64,000 nt of DNA from Camellia lanceoleosa. Its lineage: Eukaryota > Streptophyta > Magnoliopsida > Ericales > Theaceae. The notes beneath the pieces were generated by a model that was given only the letters and a program-made list of their open reading frames with translations, searched no databases and was not told where the DNA came from. This document shows positions 10,078-19,544 of this stretch, one piece after another. The position numbers and the translations under genes were made by a program. Every line of letters begins with the position of its first letter. The stretch's first letter is position 1. The stretch lies in the NCBI GenBank assembly GCA_025200525.1, contig CM045768.1:52336925-52400924 (forward strand), written 5' to 3'.

Positions 10078-11410
10078 CTAAAAATAAAATAGTTTGAGAT
10101 TGACAGTGTTCCATGGCTTGGGAATGGCTTTGCTGTCCTCGTCTTCCAAGTGGTATGCCCCTTTTCTTACTAACCCAACCACTTTGTAGGGTCCCTTCCA
10201 ATTGGGCCCTAACTTGCTGTCTCCAGGTACCAGGGTGTTTCCCATTACTTTGCATAGTACCCAATCTCCAACCTTGAATTGCCTTGGATGTACTGTCTTG
10301 TTGTATTTTCTGGATAATTCCTGTTGGTATGAGGCGATGTGAACCAGTGCTCTTTCTCTTCTTTCTTCTGCAATGTCGAGCTCTAATGCGATGGCTTCTC
10401 CATTTAAGTCTAGATTAAAATTTTCGCTTCTAATGGTGGGGAGGCCAACTTCCAGTGGGATTACTGCTTCCATGCCATAGGCCAAGGAAAAAGGTGTTTC
10501 TCCAGTTGATCGCCAAGGCGTGGTACGGTAAGCCCATAAAACATGAGGAAGCTCATCTGCCCACTTTCCTTTTGCTTTCTCTAGCCTTTTCTTCAATCCA
10601 TCCAAGATGACTTTGTTGGATGCTTTTGCTTGGCCATTTGCTTGGGGGTATGCTGGTGTAGAATTGTAGAATTCTATCTTGTATTCCTCACAAAATCCTC
10701 TAAAAATTTTACCGTCGAATTGAATGCCGTTGTCTAATATTAGAGCCTCGGGTATGTCAAACCGAGTAATGATATTCTGCTAGACGAACTTCTTCACATC
10801 TTTCTCTTTTATTGAAGCGAGTGCTTAAGCCTCCACTCACTTCGTGAAGTAGTCTGTTGTTGCAAGAAAGAACTTCCTGTTGTTGGGTGTTGTTGGAAGT
10901 GGTCCTACTATGTCCAAGCCCCACATTGCGAAGGGCCATGGGCTAGTTAATGGTAGAAGTTCTCTAGCTGGCTGATGTATTTGGTGTGCGAACTTCTGAC
11001 ATTTCTCGCACTTCTTCACATACTTCTCTGAATCTGCTTGCATGTAGGGCCACCAATATCCTTGTGAAATTGCTCTGTAGGCTAAAGATCTTCCTCCTTG
11101 GTGGCTGCCGCATACACCTTCGTGAATCTTGAACATGAATGCTTCGACCTTGGTGGGATGGACACACTTCAGGTAAGGTCCTGTGAAGGATTTCTTGTAC
11201 AAGGCCATTGATGGGGAGAGCCAAAATCGCTGTGACTTTGCTCTTATCTTGTTGGCCTCCTTCTTCTCTTCAGGTAAAATGCCGTCTTTTAGGAACACTA
11301 TGATGGGATCCATCCATGAAGGGCCTAGTTCGGCGTAACATACCTTTTCTACTTCAGGTTCTTCAATGCTTGGTCTTGGTAGGAAGTCGATCAATAGTGG
11401 ATGTGGGATG
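10078..11410 (-). pseudogene. Tat element integrase
   Basis: The integrase joins retroelement cDNA to host DNA. An HHCC zinc-binding region is visible ('[11 protein letters not shown]...CEKCQKF', about 11,135-10,985), then the core with first Asp in 'GLDIVGPLP' near 10,910 and second Asp in 'LILDNG' near 10,735. The position of the third catalytic residue reads 'NGQAKASNK' with Lys (AAA at 10,624-10,626), where this family has Glu. There are several stops between 10,840 and 10,740 (after 'DYFTK' and in the following 30 residues). The C-terminal part (10,605-10,078) is open and contains the usual 'FKVGDWVL' and 'GPYKV' segments. I see no chromodomain, as expected for Tat. Catalytic loss and stops make this inactive. 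Confidence 0.9.
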
Positions 11411-11802
11411 GATGTATCTGCCATTGAAGCAAAGCCTGCTAGTTTGTTTGCTCTGCTGTTTTCTTCTCGCCCAATCTGCTCTATCCGCACTACTTTGAAC
11501 TTCATGATCTCCTTTCTGACTAACTTTTTGTACTTGGCCATCCTATCATCCTTTGCCTCGTAGTCGCCTGAAATTTGGTTTACAACTAGCTGGGAGTCAC
11601 TGTAAACCATTAGCTCGGTTGCCTTCATGTAGAATGCGGATTTCAGTCCTGCTAAAAGTGCTTCATACTCCGCTTGGTTGTTTGATGCTGGGAAGCCAAG
11701 GTTGACTGCTTGTTCTACTACCAGGCCATCTGGTGAGATGAGGACTATGCCAAGCCCTGCATCGTGTCTGTTGGATGCTCCATCCACAAAGAGCTTCCAC
11801 AT
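11410..11802 (-). pseudogene. Tat element second (archaeal-type) RNase H
   Basis: First about 130 residues of a 321-residue open stretch. 'KLFVDGASN' supplies the first catalytic Asp, '[13 protein letters not shown]' the Glu, '[14 protein letters not shown]' the second Asp, and '[15 protein letters not shown]' lies where the last catalytic residue is expected. This domain follows the ordinary RNase H in the same polyprotein, and the duplication is a Tat-lineage hallmark. The domain reads directly into integrase. The residues I can see look conserved, so the damage is elsewhere in the polyprotein. Confidence 0.88.
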
Positions 11803-11856
11803 CTTTCTAACGAATAGCTTCCAGTAGGTAGAGGGATCGGATGATGCCTTGGTGTC

Positions 11857-12566
11857 CTAAGTGTTGTTGGTGTTTTCCTCAAAGTCCACACTTACTGTTT
11901 GCCCCTCACTATCTGATTGTACCAAGTCTTTATTTGTTGATGAATCTTTGCTTGGTGTAGCATGGTTTGCTTCTTTCTCCCTTCGTTCACTCTGGTCTGT
12001 CTTGGGATGTGGCTGGGTATCTTGTATCAGGGGTTGCGCTATTCCGGCGACACTTTCCATCCCCATTTCGGTTGTACCAGTTAAGTCAACTAGGCAGATG
12101 TGATGACTTCTTGGTGTGAATTCTGCGACAAAGTCTGCCAAAGCTTGGGCTTTTATCGCAGTTCTGGTTTGAAACTTGATGTCGAACTATCCCAACTCTA
12201 CTGCCCGCTTCACGATTCGCCCAGAAAAGTTCACTCTCTCAAACAAAGCTTTTAATGGAAAGGCTGTAAGAACGATTATGGTGTGGGCGTAAAAGTAATG
12301 CGACAACTTCCTTGAGGCCATCATCAAGGCTAAGGCCAATTTTTCCAATGGTAAGTACCTGGTTTCTGCACCTAGCAATGTCTTGCTGACATAAAAGATG
12401 GGCAGATGTTGGATTCCTTTTGCTCAGGCCAACACTGCGCTAATTGCGTGTTATGAAACTGCCAGGTACAAAAATAGTTCTTCTCCAGGTATTGGGGTCA
12501 CTAGCAACGGTGGAGAAGACATGTATTCTTTCAAACTTTCTAAGGCGCGGTCGCATCTTCATCCCA
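11857..12566 (-). pseudogene. Tat element first RNase H and linker
   Basis: Continuation of pol after the frameshift near 12,650. In the shifted frame the sequence resumes with the end of the reverse transcriptase connection ('[18 protein letters not shown]'). 12,378-12,187 then gives 'AETRYLPLEKLALALMMASRKL', typical of the retroelement RNase H C-terminal half. A further stop follows, and 12,141-11,857 encodes a Ser/Glu-rich linker ('ADFVAEFTP...'). The domain is broken by at least two stops. Confidence 0.75.
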
Positions 12567-12567
12567 C

Positions 12568-14331
12568 TCAAACTTGGCTTTTAATGCTTGAAAAAATGGT
12601 CGACATCTGTCTGACGACCGACTTATGAACCAGTTGAGTGCAGCTACCAGTGAGATGTTGCACTTTTTTTGCTGAGTTGGGTCTCTCTAGATCTTGAATT
12701 GCTTTGATCTGAGAGGGGTCTACCTCTATACCTCGGTTGGTCACGAGGAAGCCCAAGAATTTGCCAGATGCTACGCCAAACGCACACTTGGAAGCATTAA
12801 GGCGCAACTTGTTCTTCTTCAGGATCTGAAACATCTCACCTAGGTCCCTGAGATGGTCATTCTCATCCATGCTTTTAACCACCATATCATCTATGTATGC
12901 TTTCATTGTTCTGTCTAGCAATGGCTCAAACATCTTGGTGACCATCCGCTGGAATGTTGCTCCTGCATTTTTAAGGCCAAAGGGCATGACCTTGTAGCAG
13001 TACAGTCCTCTAGGCGTTGTAAAGGATGTGACCTCCTGGTCTGGTTCATACATAGCGATCTGATGGTAACCTCTGTATGCATCAAGAAAGCTAAGTCGAT
13101 TATGCCCTGCCGTTAGGTCTACCAGTTGGTCTATCCGTGGTAGGGGAAAGTTGTCTTTTGGGCACGCCTTGTTGACTGTTTTGTAGTTCACGCAGACACG
13201 CCATTTTCCATTCTTCTTTGGTACCACTACTGTATTGGATATCCACTTGGGATAGTGCACTTCTTTGATAGCTCCTGCCTCTAGAAGATTCCCCACTTCT
13301 TCCGCCACTATCTCGACGTGGTGGAGTGCTGATCTGCGAGTGCGCTGTATAATTGGTCTGGCAGTTGGGTGGACGTTCAATTGGTGACAGATGAAGTTTG
13401 GGTCAATGCCAGGCATGTCATATGGCGTCCAGGCAAACACTTCGATGTTAGAGGTCAAGAATTCCATGACCTCTATTCTCTCAGTGCTGGACATAGATGA
13501 GCCAAGCAAAAAGAACTTTTCCGGGTTCTTTTCATCTATTCTTACCTGTACCAAGTCTTCCACTACCTTCTGTTCAGCGACTTTGCCAGCATCCGCAAAT
13601 AATTCATTGCTCTCAGGTTCTTCCACCATCTGAACAAACCCTTTGGCAGCTCGGCTGCCATTTACTGTGACGAAGCACTGCTTGGACATAATTTGATCTC
13701 CAAAGACCTCTTCAATTACTCCGGCTTTGTTGGGGAACCACATTACTTGATAGTAGGTTGACACCACCGATCGCATGGCATGCAGCCATGTCCTTCCCAA
13801 GATTATGTTGTAAGTGGAAGGGACTTTCAATACCCAGAACTCCACTTGTTTCGTCATGCTTCCTGCTCTGACTGGGAGGATTATCTTGCCAACTGGCCAC
13901 TCTGGCATTGAGTTGAATCCGATCAGGGGAGATACGGCAGGTGCCAAGTCTTTGTCCTCCAATTTCAATTGTTTGAAGGTTTCGTAATACATTATCTCAC
14001 ATGAGCTCCCTTGGTCAATCAAAATTCGCTAGATGTCGTAATCCTTGACGTGGAGAGTGATGACCAGTGCATCATTGTGAGGGCAATATATCCTTGCCAA
14101 GTCTCTGTCTGAAAAGGACATGACGTTCGTGGCCTCTATTCTCTCCTTTTTAATGGTAGGTTGTGCACTTAATACCTCCCTTAAGTGCTCAGCCTTTTTG
14201 ATCATTCCTTTGAGCTCACATACTTACTCAGGTTCGAATACCCCATGTATTACGTTTATCATGCCTTGAGGTGGGGCGTCAATCGGCATTTCGTCTGGGT
14301 GATCGTGGTTCTAGGGGGCTGGCTGTGTCTC
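12568..14331 (-). pseudogene. Tat element protease and reverse transcriptase
   Basis: A protease-like region with '[11 protein letters not shown]' at the N-terminus of the open frame (14,022 downward; one TAG just upstream near 14,029) is followed by reverse transcriptase: '[30 protein letters not shown]' near 13,215-13,125, '[11 protein letters not shown]' near 13,090, '[16 protein letters not shown]' near 12,985 and the catalytic '[10 protein letters not shown]' near 12,900-12,870, with both Asp residues present. The frame shifts near 12,650 just after 'VQHLTG', where one base appears to be missing. Gag and this region share the same frame, so a single gag-pol frame is likely ancestral. Confidence 0.92.
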
Positions 14332-15999
14332 TCATTTTATGTACTGGTCTAGGTGCCCGGCTGCCACTAACTCCTCCAAGTGCTGTCTTAACAGTGTGCA
14401 ATTTTCAATGCGGTGTCCTTTTTCCTTATGGAAGGTGCACCGAGATCTTTCGTCATAGTCCTTTTGCGCTTCTCCTAACTTAGTTGGCCACCTGACGAAA
14501 GGTTCATCACGTATCTCACTGAGAATCTGATAGATTGGTTTTTTGAACACTATGGTAATGGCAGTGCGAACTCTCAACCACCTTTTATCTTGGTCCTCTC
14601 TGTTGTCCCGCCTGCCTCATCCGTTTCTGCTTGGACGTTCTACCGCATTGACTTTTGCCGAAGTCTTTTTATCTGATATTGCAGTTGTACCAGACTTTGT
14701 TTTAGCATGAGCACCATCCTCTTCCACCCGAATGTGCTAGTGTACCCTCTCCATTAAGGCTTCCATTGTGAGAGGGGCCGTCATGTTAATTGAGTCCCTC
14801 AGCCTGTTTCCGACTGGAAGACCTCTTTTGTACTGTGTGATGGCGAGATTTGTGGGGCAATCTCCTATTTGGTTGAAGGTCTCCCAATAACGACTGTTGT
14901 ATAACCTCAACGTCTCCTTGTCGCCCATGTCAATGGAGAGTAGCTGATCGATCTCCACTGGCGTCTTGGTGTTCGTTTTGAACCTGGTCACGAACGCTTC
15001 TACCAATTGTGCCCAGGAGGCGATGCTGCCTTCTGGTAGCCTTTCGAACCAGGTTAAACCTAGGTCGCCAAGGCTGGATGGGAATAGGATGCACATTAAA
15101 GCTTCGTTCCGTCGGTATACCTCCATAACCTTGCGAAAGTGGCTTAAGTGCATGTAGGGGTCTATCTTCCCCTCATAAGTGGTGAACTTAGGCTGGTTGA
15201 AGCCTGAAGGTAGAGGTACGTTCTCTGTTGCTGGAACGAACGGCGAGGTTTGCAATTTGGCTAATACTTTGTCTGCTGGTTTGTAAGCCAGGCGTGATAT
15301 TGGAATTTCGACCTCAACGCTTCCATGCGTCCGAGGAGCCAACCGCTGAAGGGCTGAAACTTTGCGTGGGTCACGTGCCCTGGTATCCTCCTTCTATCGT
15401 GCCTTTTCTTCAAGCACAGTCCGTAGGTCGGACAATCTAGGCAACTTTGTTTGCCTGGATGCAGTCTGGTGTGTGCGTGAGGTTCGATAGGTGCTTCCCT
15501 CGGTACATGACCGCTCAGTCCTCGTTCTCTCAGACCTAGAGTAACGAGTCCTGGTATTCCTTGATTGAGTGTCACCTGTTCTCAGGCTTCTGCTCTCTGC
15601 TTATAATGGTGTGGTATGCGTACCACGATCTTTTGAGTGGCGATGGGGCGTGTTGCCTTTGCGCCTCTCTCCTGTCGCTACTCCTTTTCCTTTCATCTGG
15701 CGTTTCATTGACTCCATGTCCGCCGCCATCCTTCGTATCAATTCGTCCTGCTCCTTCACGCGATCCTCCAGAACTTGAGGGTCGATCCTCCGTCTCTGTC
15801 TTTCAGGACTTTGAGAGCAAAAGTGACGGGGGCTGTTAGTCCACCTCTCATTCGCATCCCTTCGGGGGTTCTGTCGCTGGGGCTCTAAATCCGCCATAGG
15901 AGGGATAGAAGGCAAACCTTTGCGCCTCCCACCCCCCTCTGTGGTTAGTCCATCGATGGCGAACTGTGGCAAATCTTCATTGTGCGCCATTACTTCCAA
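14332..15999 (-). pseudogene. Tat element gag
   Basis: Gag forms the cytoplasmic particle that packages element RNA. One frame runs from 15,999 (or the ATG of 'MAHNEDLP' just inside) to a stop at 14,332, broken at 15,601-15,603, 14,735-14,737 and near 14,620. The middle block (15,342-14,737) matches retrotransposon gag: 'TTYEGKIDPYMHLSHFRKVM', 'LGLTWFERLPEGSIASWAQL', 'QLLSIDMGDKETLRLYNSRYWE'. The tail has a CHKE/HxxC type zinc-binding region ('CTFHKEKGHRIENCTLLRQHLEELVAAG'). Comparison with the copy at 53,325-54,781 shows the three stops replace CAA, CAG and CGA codons, all C-to-T changes. Confidence 0.9.
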
Positions 16000-16043
16000 T
16001 TAGCGAGGAAAACTTGATCAAGAGGTTTTATTCTTTCTACAAT

Positions 16044-16060
16044 TCCCACAGACGGCGCCA
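16044..16060 (-). other. Primer-binding site
   Basis: TGGCGCCGTCTGTGGGA on the minus strand, two bases from the LTR end. The same site lies next to the LTR of the truncated relative (54,831-54,847). Confidence 0.85.
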
Positions 16061-16062
16061 AT

Positions 16063-16828
16063 TGTACGAGCACGAAATATTGTCCTCGTATAATCCTGTT
16101 GATCAAGTCTGCGCTCCTCCGAACATCGTCACTTTACTCCCTGAAAACACAAACGTGAGTTAGCCGGCGGGTGTGTGCCGGATACCTCTCCGATGCCTAA
16201 GTCAACAAAATAGACAGATAGACAAAAGCTCTGTGTATTCGGGAATCAAAGTTGTGTTATCTCTCTATAGGTGATGCTATGAGCTTTTATAGGTTCCGCG
16301 TGGCACAATCCTTGTAGGACTCTTATTTCTCCATGTAGAGTCCTCCTAGGAATCACACTCCTGAAAGATAATGCTTATCTTTCAACACCCCCATCACTGC
16401 TTAAACCAAGTGAGATGGTCCTAGCTCGGTGGTACGACCAAACGACCGAGCTAGTATTGTCATGTTGAAATAACAACTTAGACCGAGCTATGCCCTAGCT
16501 TGTCCTTTCCTTTACCTGTTTGTACCTCGGTTGTGCCTATTGAGACTGAACTAACCTCAGCAAGCTACCACCGCGCCAACCAGAGCGAGGTCCATCAAGT
16601 GAAAGCACCATACCTCGGCTTCGAATTCCCTGACTGAGCTAACTATCTCTACTCCGACCGTGGTGACCGTGATTATTCTTGGACCAAGCTAACACTTGCT
16701 AGGTCACTTCCATACCTGGATCGAGCTAACACCTGGACTGTGGTCCATTTACTAAGCCCTTCTTACTATGGCCCATAGAACGGCCCATTACCCAGCTCGG
16801 CCCAATTTACATATAAATTACCCTCTCA
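16063..16828 (-). repeat. Tat element 5' LTR
   Basis: 766 bp, beginning TGAGAGGG (16,828, minus strand) and ending ...CGTACA (16,063). TATAAAAGC lies at 16,283-16,291. CCGAGCTA-type motifs are present, several with one substitution relative to the 3' LTR. Confidence 0.95.
16283..16291 (-). promoter_or_regulatory. Probable TATA box of the Tat element
   Basis: TATAAAAGC on the minus strand in the 5' LTR, in a position conserved between both LTRs. Confidence 0.55.
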
Positions 16829-16833
16829 CTAAA
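16829..16833. repeat. Target-site duplication CTAAA, right copy
   Basis: Perfect match to 5,157-5,161. It marks the insertion site of the Tat element. Confidence 0.9.
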
Positions 16834-18059
16834 TATTTTTTTTTTCAAATTTATTCCCCCATCGCATTGCCACCACGTTCTTTGTCTTTCCCTCCCTTAC
16901 TGCACACCCTCTTTGCCTCACCAACAACTTACCAAATCCATAAAGATAGAAATTCAATAAAACCAATGTAAACCAACTAATGTGCTGAAGAAATTTAAAA
17001 GCGTATTAACTAATAAAAAATCGAAATCAACAACCAACAAAAACAATGATTGATTAAGCATAATATGAAAAGTAGATGTCAATGAATACCTTCAATTATT
17101 TGGCTGATCTCGTAAAAGCATAATCAGAATTACTTTAATTATTTCTTGCAAAATAATGCAAAAGATCATATAGAGGGGATTCCATTCTAGAAAACCCTGT
17201 GCAACAGATTATGAATGTGAAAATACAAAGCAATAAAATGTATTGCTAATTACTAAGAAGTTGTCATTTAAATGTGCAGGAAATATTGTGAAGTAGGTTT
17301 GGGAATTATTGACCGAAATAACAAAAAGTGTAGTTAGAAAATAAACAACAGTAAGGAGTTACTAAAATGATTGTGATTCACTTCAGCCATATGAGTCCTC
17401 TTCTTGTTATAATGCTTTTAAAATTACATTAACCTCAAATTTACAAAAAAAATATACATAGGAAAAAAAATAATGAATCACATAAAAAAATATTCTTACA
17501 AATAGTGATTATATTAGAAACCTTGAAAATTTTTGACCTTCAGCAAGAAGAAATCAAATTTCAGAAATAGATTTAGAAAAAATCCACAAAATCATGAATC
17601 ACATAAAAAATATTCTTACAGATAGTGATTATATTAGAAACACCAAAAATTGTTAATCTTTAAGCAAGAAGAAATCAAATTTTAGAAATTGATTTAGAAA
17701 AAATCCATACTAATTTTCATACCTTTGACATAGCTTCACTATTTTACAACCGAAGAACAAAGAAACATTACAAATTCTCTTGTAATACAAATTAAATAAG
17801 AAAATAGATAAAAAAAAATTATGTTAGTAATAGGAATGGTTACAAAAAAATACAAACAGATTTCATAAACCACATAAAAAAATATTTAAAATTATACAAA
17901 CAATGATATTACAAAGAACAAAAATTGTCCCAGATTCTTCCTTTGTTGAACACCCAATTCAAAAACACCATTGTTCCCCTTTTGCAGTGGCTCCATTCGG
18001 CGGATTTGGATTTGGAGGATTCGCAGATCTAACTCTGTTGTTTGGATAATTGAGAGAAA
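16834..18059. other. AT-rich sequence upstream (plus sense) of the gene fragment
   Basis: No convincing coding frame. Two near-identical stretches of roughly 115-120 bp lie in direct repeat (about 17,474-17,590 and 17,594-17,709; shared 'aatcacataaaaaa.tattcttaca.atagtgattatattagaaac'). This may be the body of the repeat that carries the gene fragment at 18,060-18,323. Confidence 0.4.
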
Positions 18060-18323
18060 TTATTTACCTCTGTGGCTTATCTCCATGACGCCAGTTGTAG
18101 AGCTCGAATTCAGCCTTCTTGAGGACGATCTCAAGGAGGGTGGCGGGGCCAGCGGCGAAGTTGAAGATGCGATCTTGGGATTCAAAGGTGACGGAGGGGC
18201 GATCTTGGAGCAGGTGATTGAGATAGGTTTATTGTGGCGGTTCAGTGAGAAGGCATTCAGGTGGGTTGAGATTATGGTTTGGGGTTTAGTCACCGGCAAG
18301 GGTTGGCTTCGACAGGAAAGCAC
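18060..18323 (-). pseudogene. Captured 5' fragment of a phosphoserine aminotransferase gene
   Basis: Phosphoserine aminotransferase is the plastid enzyme of the phosphorylated serine pathway. On the minus strand, about 50 residues rich in Ser, Pro, Thr and basic residues resemble a transit peptide. In an adjacent frame follows '[15 protein letters not shown]' then '[13 protein letters not shown]', the conserved start of the mature enzyme. The first frame then gives 'VMEISHRGK', the next conserved block, before a stop. So the coding order is right, but there are two frame changes, and the few residues normally between 'YNWR' and 'VMEMSHRGK' are missing. Nothing downstream of this block of the enzyme is present. 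It is a gene fragment, probably carried by a transposon, and not functional as this enzyme. It matches from memory of the family, so similarity search should confirm it. Confidence 0.8.
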
Positions 18324-18439
18324 GAGATTGGGCTCTGATGGAGGTGGAGAGAGAGTGTGTGTTCAAAATTTGAAAATAGAAAGAGATGAGAGGAGTAAGT
18401 GTGAAAGAGACAGAGAGGGGGTGTGTGTTGAGAGAGATG

Positions 18440-18560
18440 AGAGTGTCAACCCTTGGATTGAATTAATCTAATGGTCCATGTTTTGACAAAGGGACAAAAG
18501 TCCCATCAGGAATAAAAACCAGAGCTGTTTTGTTATATAGATTTTAGCCAAAAAAAATTA
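18440..18560. repeat. Copy of the 4,990-5,155 repeat
   Basis: Same orientation and order of landmarks as 4,990-5,155. It contains a small perfect stem-loop, GGGAC-AAAA-GTCCC, near 18,490-18,503. The two copies may be 3' ends of related elements. Confidence 0.4.
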
Positions 18561-19253
18561 TATACCAAACAGAGCCTATGTTTAAAATTCATGAAAATGA
18601 CCGTGAATATTTTTTCATAAGACCCAGTTGAAGCAATTTGATTTTTTTGATTTTACTACGTCACTTGACATATACACAGGATTCGTGTCCCCTTGTTTCA
18701 ACTACTATTTTTTCAGTGGTGTTACATGTACAAATTAATATACTAATTAGTGTACTAACCTATGTTATGACATTATTATTGACCCTACCTATTATTTAAA
18801 TTATAAATGCCCATTCCTATCTAAATATATATATATATATATATATCCAAAACTTCTAAATTATATCACATCATCTATTAATAGACTAATTGATATACTA
18901 TGCATATGACATTATTTACTTTTTTTTAGATTGTTTGATTTTTGAATTGAACTCATTAAAGTTATTGAGGTATGGATTTGATACCTTCTATTTTCCCTTT
19001 TCCCTTTTCCCTTTTCAAGTAAGCTTTAATTTAATTATAACTTTTCCCTAATTCAGATTCAAAGAACATTGGGTCTCATCAATTATTTTAATTTTTTTTA
19101 TTTATAGTTTCACATTTATTCTTTCATTTACTCATTGAATATTGGCTTGATTTTTTATTTTTATTTTTTAGAATTCAAATTTGATTTTGTATATGATAAT
19201 TGTGAAATATACACTTTCTAATACTTTGGGCTAAACTCTACAATTCGAGACTT
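18561..19253. other. AT-rich intergenic sequence
   Basis: No coding signal. A (TA)n microsatellite lies at about 18,823-18,846 and a CCCTTTT tandem near 18,992-19,014. Confidence 0.6.
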
Positions 19254-19544
19254 AGGGCCCGTTTGGTAGAACTGTGGAAAAGTGATTATAGATTATAACT
19301 TAACAGATTATGGCTTATAGCTGTGAACATAAGCTGTTAACCTGTTTGGTACAGCTGTGAGATTATGGATTTAAGCAGCAGAGTAGTTTTTGGTTAATAA
19401 GCTGTAAAATAGCTTTTTACTATATAATTATCCTTTCTACCCTTTTATGATATAAAAATGATTATTTTGTCATTTTTTCAGTTTTAATTTTCATTAATAA
19501 AAATTAATATAATTAGTATTAATTAATATCAATTAATATATGGA

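Larger units (their letters stand above)
5162..16828 (-). mobile_element. Complete Ty3/Gypsy Tat-lineage retrotransposon (11.67 kb)
   Basis: Two similar LTRs bound the element (5,162-5,939 and 16,063-16,828) with perfect 5-bp target duplications outside. On the minus strand the order is 5' LTR, primer-binding site, gag, protease, reverse transcriptase, RNase H, a second RNase H and integrase. Two RNase H regions are the hallmark of the Tat lineage. After integrase come a tandem hairpin array (9,255-9,960) and an antisense gene (7,032-9,022, plus strand), then about 1.1 kb before the 3' LTR. Gag-pol lies mostly in one minus frame, broken by several stops, one frameshift in reverse transcriptase, and loss of the catalytic glutamate of integrase. 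It cannot now move on its own. The LTRs differ at roughly 4-5% of sites by eye, mostly transitions. Confidence 0.95.

Noticed and set aside
15261..15575. 104-residue minus-strand frame in gag
   Set aside because: Out of frame with gag. Comparison with the truncated Tat copy shows that the gag frame runs through here interrupted by a single stop.
17971..18471. 166-residue plus-strand frame over the aminotransferase fragment
   Set aside because: It is the antisense shadow of the captured gene. The family motifs are on the minus strand.
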